Assembly (NCBI RefSeq): GCF_018687715.1
Contig: NC_056753.1
Location: 14,319,001-14,383,000, forward strand
Length of the DNA stretch: 64,000 bases
Source: Carya illinoinensis
Taxonomy: Eukaryota > Streptophyta > Magnoliopsida > Fagales > Juglandaceae
Direction of reading: 5' to 3'
The notes beneath the pieces were generated by a model. The model had not been told where the DNA came from. It made no database searches and was given only the letters and a program-made list of their open reading frames with translations. Positions 32,943 to 44,584 of the stretch are shown here, piece by piece (position 1 is the first letter of the stretch; each line of letters starts with the position of its first letter). The position numbers and the translations under genes are program-made.

Positions 32943-35482
32943 TCTAATCTTTAGTGATGAACGCCTTGTGTGGTTTGTTTTTTTTTTTTATATTATCGAG
33001 GCTTAGAGAGAGTGGCATGATCTAGGTGATCTTTTAGGGAAGTAGAATAATTGAGTTCTTTGGTTTCGTGGAGTTTATGAAGTGGTCTATAACGTAGTAG
33101 GTTGTAAGTTCAACAAATTTCGATGTTAGATTTTATGAAATTTCAGCAAAGTTTTAAAGTTTTGGGCCTTATAGATTTTAGGAAAATAAGTTTATGGTAA
33201 TTAAGGTGTTAGGTTCGACAAGCTTTTGGGGAAAATAATTCAATTTCTAGTTTTAGATTTCGTGATTTGGATGAGTAATTTGGTGGCAATTGGGGCTTTA
33301 GATTTTACAAGCTTTTAAGGTGAATGTTTTGGATTAAAGTCACCAATCTTGAGAATTTCAGAAAATGATTTATTATCCATTAATGTTTTAGAATTTGAAA
33401 GATTTGAGAGTCGATTTTTCTATTATGGGATGTAAGTTCATTGATCTTAGAAGTTCCGGAAGATGATTCTTATTTGATTTAAGGTTTTAGAATTGCAGAT
33501 TTGAAGGACTGATTTATTATAAGAAATGAGTTCTTAGTTTTACAGACTTAGTGCTGTAGCTTGATCTACTCTAGTGAGTGATTAGTTTATAACCATTGAA
33601 ATGGGGTTGATTAGAGTCGAGTTATTGATATGAAAATTTTCTAGAGTAAATTCCTTTGAGGATTGGAGGTAATGATCTAGTTCGTGTATTTCTTTGAGGA
33701 TGGAAGATATTGAGTTAGTTTAGAAAATAATTATTGTTAACTCGAGGTTGTAGTGGCAGATTTTAGGAAATGATTCTATCGATTCGAAAGATATAGGTCC
33801 ATCAGGGTGTTGGAAATAGTAGATTTTGTGTCGGTGTTGAATACGATTGAATTTGAGGCTATATGATCTGTAAACTTTTGGGAATGGATTCTTAGCAGGT
33901 TTAAGGTCATTCTCGGTACCAAACTTTAAGCAATGGCTAGTTGCTGATTTAAGGATACAAGTTGAGTAGATTCAGGAATGATTCTTGTTGAGTTGAGGAT
34001 ATAAGTCCAGGTGATGGAAATGTGATAATGGATCACTTGTACGTTTGAATGATTTGTGGTGTTGGCTAAGAGTACATGAGATCGATGAGTAGTAATGGTA
34101 AGTGCGTATGGATTTCAGGGAGTGCTGGTCCTAGTCTCATCTAATTTTTGGCTTGGTAGGAGTTGAAGAGGAATCTGTGTGGTAATATTAAATTCAAGAG
34201 ATTTTGGCTTTGAGTTATTTGGTAAGTTGAACGGAATGTGCAGTCGAAGCGGGTTACCCAGTAGGATGATGGTTTGAAACGACTGTTGTGTTTATCTTGA
34301 GAATTAATTGTAACTTGAAGTCATAGGAATTTAAATTGGTGAGGCTATACTTTTCTTTGGAGATCAAGTATCTAGTTGGGAGAATTGGGGATATGGTTAG
34401 TTAACTTGAAAGGAGATCGTTAGGTCACCATGTGTGGTGTATGAAGTAATAAATCTTGGAAGTTGAAACTTGTGCATCAACGGTGGGTAGCATAATCATA
34501 CGTGTGAAGTAATAAAGCATTAGGATCCATGAGTGTTGTTTAATAGTTTTGATGGATTGAAGATTTAAACAGTATGACCTGTCTTGAGATGTTTTTGTGA
34601 AGTGCTATTGAAGGAATTAGTTGTGCTAAAACTAAAGTTTTTGAGAGTACAAGTAGGTGGGTGAGTCACCAAGAGCATTTCGATTATGTCTAGGTGAAGT
34701 CAATGGTAGTTTATAGTGAGTTAGTTATTGCAAGATTAGATGTTATTCAAAATATAGGTATGAGCTTGAAGTGTGGGATATCGGATAGAAGTTATAGGCG
34801 CTCTCGTTGGTTGGCTGGGAAGGACTTGGGCCTTTTGGAGATGTTCCTTATCTTTAGAAGAGACGTGTATTTTGGGATGATGCTATGTGTTTTCAAATTG
34901 GGGCCTGGAGGTTGAATAGTACTGGTTTCTGTCATCAATCAATGGATGTATTTTTGCGAAATGTTGGTTTTGATTAGGGCAGCGATGACCAACTGAGGAA
35001 TGAGTGGAGATTTGTGGTTTTTGGAAGTATATGATTTTCTATGGAAATGTGGTAAAGGTTTTCTTGTGATTAGGTGTGGATTGAGCCTGTACTTCATGAT
35101 ATTAATTTTTGAGGATATAGCCTTTATGTATTTTGGTGAGTTACCAGAGTACGCGCGAAAGCATGATTTTTGGAGATTCTTAAAAGTTCAAATTTTGTAT
35201 CGATTTTGAAGAATTAGTAGTGATTCAAAGTTTTAATGGGAGATTTATCTTTTGGTCGCACAATTTGGTTTATGGATGGATAATTTTGGAAGTGGCTATT
35301 AGGTTACCAAAGTTGGAATGGGACGAAAGTTTGGAAGGTAAAGCAGAGACGTCATTGATATTAGTGATTTATGGTGTGAAGATAATAACCATTGGATTTG
35401 TTGGGAGTTGTCGATGATATGTATCTCTCTTTTATGTTCAGAGTTGTATCCTGTATCTTTTGGCGCTAGTGTTTGATCTTGC
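32943..35482 (+). other. G3 non-coding interior, C-poor
   Basis: About 2.5 kb that is rich in T, A and G and poor in C on the plus strand, with recurrent phrases such as GATTTTAGGAAATGATTC and GGTTTTAGA. The longest frames (34694-34915, 35000-35209, 35220-35417) have no recognisable domain. It occupies the place where protease to integrase should be. I cannot assign an origin; it is either ancient degraded pol or captured DNA. Confidence 0.6.
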
Positions 35483-35521
35483 AAATTTCGAGGACGAAAT
35501 TTATTTTTAAGGGGGGGAGGA
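35483..35521 (+). promoter_or_regulatory. Hairpin and polypurine tract of G3
   Basis: A perfect 8-bp stem AAATTTCG/CGAAATTT with an AGGA loop (35483-35502), then a T-rich spacer and the purine tract AAGGGGGGGAGGA ending against the 3' LTR. Confidence 0.85.
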
Positions 35522-38000
35522 TGTGATGACCCGCTTTTACGTGTATTTTCTCTGAATGAGTGTTTTTAATTTAATTAATATATTGGTTTATTTATTTTAA
35601 ATTATTGTATTTTAAATTAGTTTTTAATTTATTTGTTGATGTGTTTTATTTATTTAGTCGTTTTACGGTTTTTAATCTCGTTTTCGGCAGATCTGTTTTG
35701 GTTTCCGGAGTGAGGATTGGACCTCATTTCATTTCTTTTCTCTTTTTCTTTTTCCCTTTTCCTTTTTCTTTTCCTTCTTTTCTTTCTTTTCTTTCTTTTT
35801 CTTCTTCTTTTTCCCCGGTTCCTCTCTCCCCGCGCGCTACTCCTTCTCTTTTCTCCTTCCCGTCGCCGCCCCTTTGACCGCCCAGTTCTCTGCCGTCCGG
35901 CCACCGTTTAGTGCACCACCACCACCATTCTCTTCCCCTTCCACCAGAGATCATCCTCACAAATTTTCAGAGCCATTGGACCAGCCGTTAGCCGCCACGA
36001 GCCCCTGGAAGTCACGGCACCTGCCCTGTTTTTCTCCCCTGTCGCCGGTTTCTTTCACAGCCCAGAACCGCCGCTCGCCTGCGGCGTGGCCTACACCACC
36101 CACCTAGTTTTCTTCCCCTCTCACCGGTGAACATTTCCACCAAGTTTCACCTCCATCCGAGCCACCGTTAGCCACCACGAGCTCCTCCAAGCCACACGGA
36201 TTTTCACCGATTCTGGCACTGTCGCACCACCTCCGACCACCATCTCTTCACAGCTTCTTCCCCTACCTCTTGCCAACCTAACCCACCTAATTTTGGCCCC
36301 GATCCGTTGCCGGAGTAGCTCCCACGAGCTCAACTCCGTTTAGCCCATTTTTGGCCATCGACTGCTGTATCCACCACCACCGACGGCCAAAACTCATTTT
36401 ATTTAGCTTCATAAATATCTCAAGACCATTCCCTATCAATTTCGTGCCATGGTTTGTCCCCGTTCGAAAGTGGGTAATTTTATTACCCACGGAAACAGTG
36501 TAAATTACACTGTTATGTTGCTTTTCCTCCGCCGTTTGCAACGCCGTGAGCTTTCGAAAAATACCATATAGCGCTGTAAGTATTTTCCAAACCCTACTTT
36601 CAGATTTAAATATATTTTGCTCATTCAATAATTATTTGTTGCTGGTTGGCTGATTCCGGACTGAGTCTGAGGAGTTCGGGGGTCGGATGGATGGAGGACG
36701 GAGTGTTTGGTTTTGGTTGTATGTGATTGCTTGGTTATTTGTGCCATGAGGCGTGCGTTACATATTGCATACACGTGCGTTTTATTTTATTTGAGAAAAT
36801 CCTGTTTTATTGGCGTAAATGGATTTTCGGGTGCGTGTGTCTCACGAGCCCAAGCCAGGATGGGTTATTATCTCGGTGGAGCTCCTCTGGTCACTCGGGA
36901 GCGTAATATACTGAGTGACGTCCCCTGAGTTGTCGTTGGGTGATGACGGGAGCGGGACTAGGGGATGCTTGGCTACGAACGCACCGGGCGCGGAACTGGG
37001 CATCGCTCTACTCACCGACTCCGTGGCCCTTCGCTGGCGAGGGCTAGAGGATGCTTGGCTACGAACGCACGGGGCGCGGAACTGGGCATCACTCGTTTAG
37101 GTGTCACATGCGTAGTTGTTACCTGCGGTGTGGCACTGGAGCCAGGGTGTGCGGATGACCCCTAGGGGAGGTCATGGTGCATACGGTTTAATTGGTTTGT
37201 TTCAGAGGCACGTGTAGGGATGGTGGTGATTAGGGATAGTGGTATAGTCCCGCCTGCGATTCCCGCCTATGGTGCACGCGGCGTAGGGATGGTGGTAAGC
37301 AGGGATGGTGGTATAGTCCCGCCTGTGATTCCCGCCTACGGTGCACGCGTAGGGATGGTGGTGAGCAGGGATGGTGGTAGAGTCCCGCCTGTGATTCCCG
37401 CCTACAGTGCTCTGATGGTTTGGTTAATGGGCCATTTTCTGGGGAAATGGCGAGCCTGGTTTTTGGGCCATTATCTAGGATAATGGCGAGGCTTGGTTTT
37501 AAACGATATGTTTTTGGGCCAAACGGGTTTTTGGCGTGCGTGGAAAAATATGGTTTTATGGGACATGTGCATTGCATTCTTTCATGCATATTGTATGAGT
37601 TTTATATGTTTTTATCTGGTGGTGTTTGGATTTTACTTACCTGCGGCACCATTTTTGGTACCGTAGATTTTGGTGCAGGGATCGAAGAGGAGGAGGAGGC
37701 TGAGCCCGAGGATGCGGCTCCGCCGGAGTTCTGAGTTCGAAGTTAATATCTTGTTGATGCTTTGAATAATATTTGTGTTATGTAATATTTTAATCTGTAT
37801 GTTTTGAATAGCTTTGTAATAAACTAAGAAAAAATTCTGGTACTTAGTTATATGACTTTTGTTATCCGCTGCATTTTCTTTTGCACATTTGTTGCTTTTA
37901 CACACACTTGCCACTCGTCGATAGGGTGGTGACCCGTGTTGTGATCATCCGGACGTCTCGATTTCCCCGTGTCCGTATATGGGGATTTGGGGGCGTCACA
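35522..38000 (+). repeat. 3' LTR of G3 (2479 bp)
   Basis: It begins TGTGATGACCCGC and ends GGGGCGTCACA, followed by the TATAG duplication. It matches 29177-31649 throughout, with scattered substitutions. It contains the same duplications (37214-37410 for the 66-69 bp repeat) and an AATAAA at 37818-37823. Confidence 0.93.
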
Positions 38001-38650
38001 TATAGTGCTGCACTGTAGTCGGGGCACTATTCACTCAGGGGCATTTTTGGAAGATGTGGCTTTATTTTACCTAGGGTTTTGTGAGGTTTTTAGTTTAAAT
38101 TGTCTTTGCTGCCTCATTTTAAACAATATATGAAAGTTTATGAAATTGATGAATTTTATTCATTGTGAGTTGAGTTTATCTCCTCTTGTTCTTGATTAAA
38201 CATTTGAACTTATTAAAGGTAAATCACAACCTTTGTGGTGGCCCCCCTTGTAATATAGGTTCTTAAGACGGGTTCTTCAACGGGTCTAGATTTTAAAATA
38301 ATCTAGGTTCTTGAAACGAGTTCTCAGCGGGTATAGATTCTCCATCCATTGACTTGAGTTTGGCTTTCTTGTGTGAGTTTTTAAATTGATTGTGGGTTCA
38401 AGGGATTCCATTCCCGCGGGTTCAGATCACTAAGTCTTGGTCCGCCTTGGGGCCCATCAGAGTTTATCTCATCTTGTTCTTCATTGAATGTTTGAAATTA
38501 TCAAAGGTAAAGCACAACATTTGTGGCGTTCCTCCCTTGTAATCTAGGTTCTTAAGACGGTTTCTTCAATAGGTCTAGATTTGGCTTTCTTGGACGAGAT
38601 TTCAAATTGATTGTGGGTTCAAGGGATTCCAATTTTGGGGATTCACATCA

Positions 38651-41443
38651 TTTAGTATCAGAGCTAGGTTTTCAATCAGGTCTGATTCTATATTTTTCTT
38701 TCTAGGGCTGGCTAAATTACTCCTAATCCTAGATTTTTTGTGTTGGCTGAATTCCATCTTGTTAGGGCTGCCGAAAATTTCATAATCTAGGGTTTCATTG
38801 ATTCCCTTATTTCCTTGTCAATTTTTATGTATTTGAATTCATTTGTTTGATTGTCACAATTGAATATAGCTGTTTGTTATATTCAATTGGTGAGAAAAGA
38901 AAAGAGAAGGAAAAAAAATTTGAAAAAAATAAGAGGGCAAGAAAGTAAAGGTAGCATATTCTAAGGTTGCTGCATAGTTACAACAAAAGAGAAAGAAAGA
39001 AATTTATTGATTGGGTCTTGTCTTCAAAGGGGCTGAATTACCTCTTGTTACGTCATTCTAGTTGTTACCTTGTTTTTTAATTTTACTCGTATAAATTCCT
39101 TGAGTCTCGTATCATTTTATACCTTCATTGTTTCTTGAACCTAATTACTAGTTGGAATAAAACAAGGTTTTATTGTTTTGATTTAGTTTGATTAGTTCTT
39201 AAAAAACTTGAGTGGGAAAACTCTTGAGATAAAAGGCAAGAGAGTGTGAGATCATTATCGGGAATAAGTCAATTAAGATTGAAGCACCAATGAAGTGCCA
39301 TTGTTTAAGTGTAAACACGAAAAAGAGCTTGTGATTTCTTTTTCCACTAACATTCTTTTTGTCCAGCGCGTACGATGTCTCATAAAAGTGATTCATCCCC
39401 AAAGGAGATGGTAGATAACTCCTTTGTGTTGCAGGCCATGCAACAACAGTTTGAGCAGTTGAACATGGTGTTAGGGGAAGTGAGGGATAGGATAGATCAT
39501 CGAGATATAGTGAGTAGAAATCTACAAGGTGAGAGATGTAGGAGGAGACGTGAACATGAGTATGAGAATGAAGGACATGGTGAGTCTCATATTTCCAAGC
39601 GTGCTCTCAATACATAAAAGAAAATAGATGATATGGAGCAGCAAAGAGAGAATATTTTTCATACTAGATGCCACGTCAACAACAAAGTATGTAGTATGAT
39701 CATTGATCGAGGGAGTTGTACTAATGTAGCTAGCACTACTTTAGTTGAGAGATTGAATTTGCCTACCTTGAAACACCCTAGACCATACAAGTTGCAGTGG
39801 TTGAATGATTGTGGGGATGTTAGGGTAAATAAGCAAGTACTAGTATCTTTTTCAATTGGAAAGTATCAGGATGAGGTGCTTTGTGATGTGGTGCATCTAT
39901 GTATGCTGGCCATATTTTGTGGCAGAGGCCGTGGCAGTATGATAGGAGGGTGATTCATCAAGAACATATACAGTTTTGTAAATGATGGCAAAACAATCAA
40001 ACTTGTTCCTTTAACCATGAAACAAGTTCATGAGGACCAACAGAAGATGAAAAGTAAGGTTGATCAAAAAAGAAAGAGTGAAAGTGAGGTTGATCAACAA
40101 AGAAAGAGAGAAAGTGAGATTGATCGAAAAAGAAAGAGAGAAACTGAGATTGATCAAAAAAGAGAGAGTAAAAGTGAGATTGAGTGAAAAAGAAAGAGTG
40201 TGAGTGAGATTGATATTGAGGAAGAAAGAAATTGTGAAACCTCAAGAAAAAAAAAAGAATGAGTTGAAAAAACAATTGTGAGGCCGAGAGTTCAAAAAAG
40301 GGTGTTGAAAAATAGTGTGAAAGAAAAGTGAGTGAAAGAAAAAAGGAGTTTGAAGAGAAAAAGGAGATTGAAAAGAAAAGCGAGAGTGAAGAATGAGAGA
40401 GAAAAACAAAGAGAGAAGTTAGTTTTTATGCTAAGGCAAATTTTAATACTAACGAACTTAACCAATCTTTGCCTAGTGTTGTTATCTCTTTGTTGCAGAG
40501 ATACGAGGTCGTGTTGCCTCACGATGTTCTCAGTGGATTGTCACTTATTAGAGGAATAAAGCATCAAATTTATTTTGTGACAGCATTGGAGAATTAGCAA
40601 CATTACCTTTGGCCAAAAGAATTCGTCCTGCATACCAAATATGACCTTATCTTTATTTTAGATGCAAAGTTATTGAGATTTGAATACGATAAGAAATTGC
40701 ATGCTAATGATGATAGTTTGGCTAGTGTGTATGGAGTACCCGTGAGAGCATCATTTGGTTAGTTCTATAGACTAGATTGGTATTTATTTTTAAAGAGAAT
40801 AGAGTTTGTGAGCCTATTAGTCTAATGCTTGAGTTGCTTGTGCATGGAGCACATGGAGGTGCTTTGATGGAACATTTTGTTGTAAAGAGAACTGTAGATG
40901 TGTTGCATGACCATTGGTGGGAGTATTGTTTCCCATTTATTGAGTTTGCATCTAGTTGGAGTAGTCACTTTGTTGTAAAGATGAAGCTTAGGCGTATTGC
41001 ATGAACCCTTTTGGGAGTATAGGTTGCCGTTCATTGAGGTCACATGTAATAGGAGTTGTCATTTTGGTGTAAGGAAGACTTTAGATGTGTTTCATAAACA
41101 TTTGTGGGAGTATCATTTTCCATTCATTGAATTGTTGCATGAACGTTTGCAAGACTATCATTTGTTGTCATTAGAGTTTGATGATACATCATAATGAAGT
41201 TGTTTATGGTTTACGGTTTATGGTTTTAATCCACTTGCCCCTTTAACTTTGATGCTTTTGCTTGTTGATGACAAGAGTAGCTTGGATAGGACTTTTCAAA
41301 TTTTTGAGAAAATTAATGATACATGATATCTAGTGGATCTTCTAGGTTAAGTATCATGTGTCTACTTTTTTCAAAGCTACTGATCTTTTTCCATTTGATG
41401 CAGGCGAAGATTCGAGGCCGAATCCTTTTGAGGAGAGGGGGAA
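38651..41443 (+). pseudogene. C array int2: leader, gag, protease, linker and integrase remnants
   Basis: A primer-site-like TAGTATCAGAGC (38653-38664) follows LTR2. After a leader the gag ATG is at 39375 (MSHKSDSSPKEMVDNSFVLQ), running 80 residues to ISKRALNT and a stop. The protease follows at about 39633-39900 with the active site altered to IIDRGSC. Then come the charged repeat linker (40052-40215), an RT linker (RYEVVLPHDVLSGLS), an RNase H/integrase remnant and the fused integrase repeat (40840-41195). It ends with PFEERGNDG and the purine tract before LTR3. The layout equals int1 without its solo LTR. Non-functional. Confidence 0.78.
40840..41195 (+). repeat. Fused integrase segment in tandem
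   Basis: The zinc-finger motif HFGVKKTLD-type is joined directly to the end of the integrase core (WEYHFPFIEF). This fusion is repeated in about three decayed copies: at about 40870-40970, 40965-41060 and 41055-41195. Counterparts: 28300-28603 in int1 and 20805-21006 in int0. Confidence 0.7.
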
Positions 41444-42330
41444 TGATGGGCACCAAGATGGACATAGTCTTAAAAATCCGTTGTAAGTTCAAGATAGGCA
41501 AATTACAATATCAAGAGCCAAAAAGATCAAGGAGGGAATGCAAGGATTGGTGCAATCCACTCGGGATGAAGCTAACAAGAGCCCAACAGTTAAGATGGAC
41601 TTGAAGAAAGGAAAACCGGTTTTGTTCAATTTGATACAAGCTATGGAAGAGAGCAACATGATTTGAAGGCATCCAATTTAGTTAATTCACTTAAAAGACT
41701 TATTTTATTAGTTTAGAATAATTGGGTTTATAACGAGAAGGACTTAAGGGCATGTTGAGAAAGTAATTATTTTGTTGAACTAGGGGGTTACTATAGTGCT
41801 GCACTGTAGCTGGGGGCACTATTCACTCAGGGGCATTTTTGGAAGATATGGCTTTATTTTACCTAGGGTTTTGTGAGGTTTTTAGTTTAAATTGTCTTTA
41901 TTGCTTCATTTTAAACAATATATGAAAGTTTATGAAATTGATGAAGTTTATTCATTGTGAGTTGAGTTTATCTCCTCTTGTTCTTGATTGAACGTTTGAA
42001 CTTATCAAAGATAAATCACAACCTTTGTGGCGTTCGTCCTTGTAATCTAGGTTCCTGAGACGGGTTCTTCAACGGGTCTAGATTTTAAAATAATCTAGGT
42101 TCTTGAAACGAGTTCTCAGCGGGTTTAGATTCTCCATCCATTGACTTGAGTTTGGCTTTCTTGTGTGAGTTTTCAAATTGATTGTGGGTTCAAAGGATTC
42201 CATTCCCGCGGGTTCACATCACTATGTCTTCGTCCGCCTTGGGGCCCATTAGAGTTTATCTCATCTTGTTCTTCATTGAACGTTTGAACTTTTCAAAGGT
42301 AAAGCACAACATTTGTGGCGTTCCTCCCTT
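41444..42330 (+). repeat. C array LTR3, 3' truncated
   Basis: It begins TGATGGGCACC after GAGGAGAGGGGGAA. It carries the undisturbed ACTATAGTGCTGCAC site that G3 used in LTR2, GGTTCACATCA at about 42211-42221, and the inverted LTR-end copy at 42222-42250. It breaks off at about 42330 in integrase sequence. No gene. Confidence 0.78.
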
Positions 42331-44584
42331 ACCCGTTCGTAGTGAGCCTTACCCGTTTGTAGTGAGTCATCGGTAGACATATCTATGGACTTCGTTTTGG
42401 GGCTACCTAGGACCAAAAGGGGTAGAGATTCTATTTTTGTGGTTGTGGAAAGATTTAGCAAAATGACACATTTCATTCCATGTCATAAAATTGACGATGC
42501 CACAAACATAACTGACTTATTTTTCAAGGAAATAGTGCAACTTCATGGTGTGCCTAGGAGTATTATTTCTGAGAGGCATGTTAAATTTCTTAACCACTTT
42601 TGGAATGTTTTGTGGGAAAAATTGGGTACTAAGCTTTTATTTTTCACTACTTGCCATCTACAAACTGACGGCTAGACTGATAGCTAATAGGACCTTAATT
42701 CCACTCTTACGCACTATTGTTCATAAGAACTTAAACACTTGGGAGGATTGTTTGCCATTTATAGAGTTTGCATATAATAGGACCATGCATACTACTACTT
42801 CATATTCTCCTTTTGAAGTTGTTTATAGTTTTAATCCACTTACTCCTTTAACTTTGATGTTTTTGCTTGTTGATGATAGGAGTAGCTTGGATAGGGCTTT
42901 TCAACGGTCATAGTAGAATGATAGTGGCTGCATACATCATTATAGTTGATATCTTGTCTTATAATTACTCTTCCATTATTATAATTCCCTTGATTCTCTT
43001 GTCATTTTATTCTTTCCGTGTTTCTCTTGTTCTTGTTTCTTAGACTTAATTACTAGTTGTAATAAAACAAGGTTGTATTGTCTTGATTTAGTTCAATTAG
43101 TTCTGAAAGAACTTGAGTGGGAAAACTCTTTAGGTAAAAGGCAAGAGAGTGTGAGATCATTATCAGGAAAAAGTCAATTAAGAGTGAAACACGAGTGGAG
43201 TGCCATTATTTGACTGTAAACATGTAAGGGAGAGCGTGTGAGGTCTTTTTCCACTAACATTCTTTTTTGTGCAACGCATACAATGTCTCATAAAAGTGAC
43301 TCATCATCAAAGGGCATGTCAGATAATTCCTTTGTGTTGCAAGCCATGTAACAACAATTTGAGAGGTTAAACATGGTGTTGGGGGAAGTGAGGGATTGGA
43401 TGGATCAACGAGGTGCAGTAATTAGAAATCTACAAAGTGGGAGAGATAGGAGGAGATGTGAGCCTAGTAGTATTGAGAATGGGTATGAGTATGAAGAGTA
43501 TGATGAGTCTCTTGTTGCCAGATGTGCTCTCAATACACAAATTAAAATAGATGATATGGAGCAATAGAGAGATAACATTTTCCATACTAAATGCCACATC
43601 AACAACAAGGTATGTAGTATGATCATTGATGGGGAGAGTTGTACTAATGTGGCTAACACTTAGTTAAGAAATTGAATTTATTTACCTTGAAACACTCTAA
43701 ACCATACAAGTTACAGTGGTTGAATGATTGTGGGGAGGTTAGGGTCAATAAGCAAGTGCTAGTTTCTTTTTCAATTGGGAAGTACAATGATGAGGTGCTT
43801 TGTGATATATTGCCTATGCATGCTAGCCATATTTTGTTGGATAGGAGAGTGATCAATGATGGGTTCAGGAACACGTACAGTTTTGAAAATGATGGAAAAA
43901 CAATCAAACTCGCTCCTTTAACTCCAACACAGGTCCATGAGGGCCAACTGAAATTGAAAAGTAAGGTTGATCAAAAAAGAAAGACTGAAAGTAAGGTTGA
44001 TCAAAAAAGAAAGAGTGAATGTGAGATTGATCAAAAAAGAAAGAGCGAAAGTGAGATTGATCAAAAAAGAAAGAGTAAAAGTGAGGTTGATCAAAAAAGA
44101 AAGCGAGAAACTGATATTGATCAAAAAAGAGAGAGTAAAAGTGAGGTTGAGCAAAAAAGAAAGAGTGGAAGTTAGATTGAGGAAGAAAGAAATTGTGAGA
44201 TCGAAAATGAAAGAGAGAGAAAAATAATGAGAGTGAGGCTAAAACCTCAAGAAAAAAAAAGAGTGAAAAGAAAAACAAGAGTGAAGAATGTGAGAGAAAA
44301 ACAAAGAGAGATGTTAGTTTTTATACTAAGGCAAACTTTTATACTGACGAATTTAATGACTCTTTGCTTAGTGTTGTTGTTTCTCTATTGCAGGGATATA
44401 TGGTCAAGATTCCTAGCGGAGTGTTTAGTGGATTGCCGCCCTATTAGATAGATAGAGCAATATATTTATTTTGTGCCAGGTGCGGCAATCCCTACCCGAC
44501 CTTTCTTTGAAGAACATGACTCCTCGACACACTTGAAGGGACAAGGTAAGTTGTTGACTAGAATGCATGCTAAGTGGGAGGAAT
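42331..44584 (+). pseudogene. C array int3: integrase core plus a second gag-protease
   Basis: Left part: integrase core ([20 protein letters not shown], then [15 protein letters not shown], then [17 protein letters not shown], 42385-42675). It keeps the region deleted from int1 and int2 but is stopped after TDG. At about 42906 it switches to leader and then gag (ATG 43283, TAA/TAG-interrupted). Protease (MIIDGESCTNVAN, about 43618) follows, then SHILLDRRVINDGFRNTYSF, the seven-unit charged linker (43961-44173) and GYMVKIPSGVFSGLP. It ends at the D LTR. More diverged than int1/int2, it is either an older copy or a different member joined by recombination. Confidence 0.72.
43961..44173 (+). 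repeat. 30-bp coding repeat, int3 (seven units)
   Basis: Seven successive 30-bp units, each encoding a variant of (V/I)DQKRKSESE, between protease and RT linker. They are regular enough to keep the frame; the last unit ends in a TAG. Confidence 0.9.

Larger units (their letters stand above)
29177..38000 (+). mobile_element. Element G3: non-autonomous Tekay-type retrotransposon
   Basis: LTRs 29177-31649 and 35522-38000, primer site 31652-31663, gag remnant 32225-32942, then a non-coding interior. Flanked by perfect TATAG duplications (29172-29176 and 38001-38005). The unoccupied site is seen at 41790 in LTR3. No RT, RNase H or integrase is present in the 3.9-kb interior, so it must have depended on a relative such as G1 or H. 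The leader, gag end, hairpin and polypurine tract are related to G1. Confidence 0.92.
28824..38650 (+). repeat. C array LTR2, interrupted by G3
   Basis: It begins TGATGGGCACC (28824) after GTGGAGAGGGGGAA and ends GATTCACATCA (38650), giving matching TGATG/CATCA termini. It is split at 29176/38001 by G3. Without G3 it is about 1.0 kb. Within it, 38431-38459 is an inverted copy of the LTR 5' end, and the stretch after it (from GAGTTTATCTC) repeats an earlier part of the LTR. Confidence 0.8.
20805..44584 (+). mobile_element. Tandem array C of degenerate chromovirus-like units
   Basis: Four internal regions are separated by three LTRs in one orientation: int0 20805-21252, LTR1 from 21253, int1 to 28823, LTR2 28824-38650, int2 38651-41443, LTR3 41444-42330, int3 42331-44584. 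After subtraction of nested insertions the spacing between LTR starts is about 3.4 and 3.8 kb. int0, int1 and int2 share the same large internal deletions, so they are copies of one non-autonomous derivative. Gag (MSHKSDSSPKEMVDNSF), protease (IIDGGSCTNVAS) and the ending SRPNPFEERGNDGH belong to a common plant Ty3/gypsy family, possibly of the CRM type. Confidence 0.75.
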
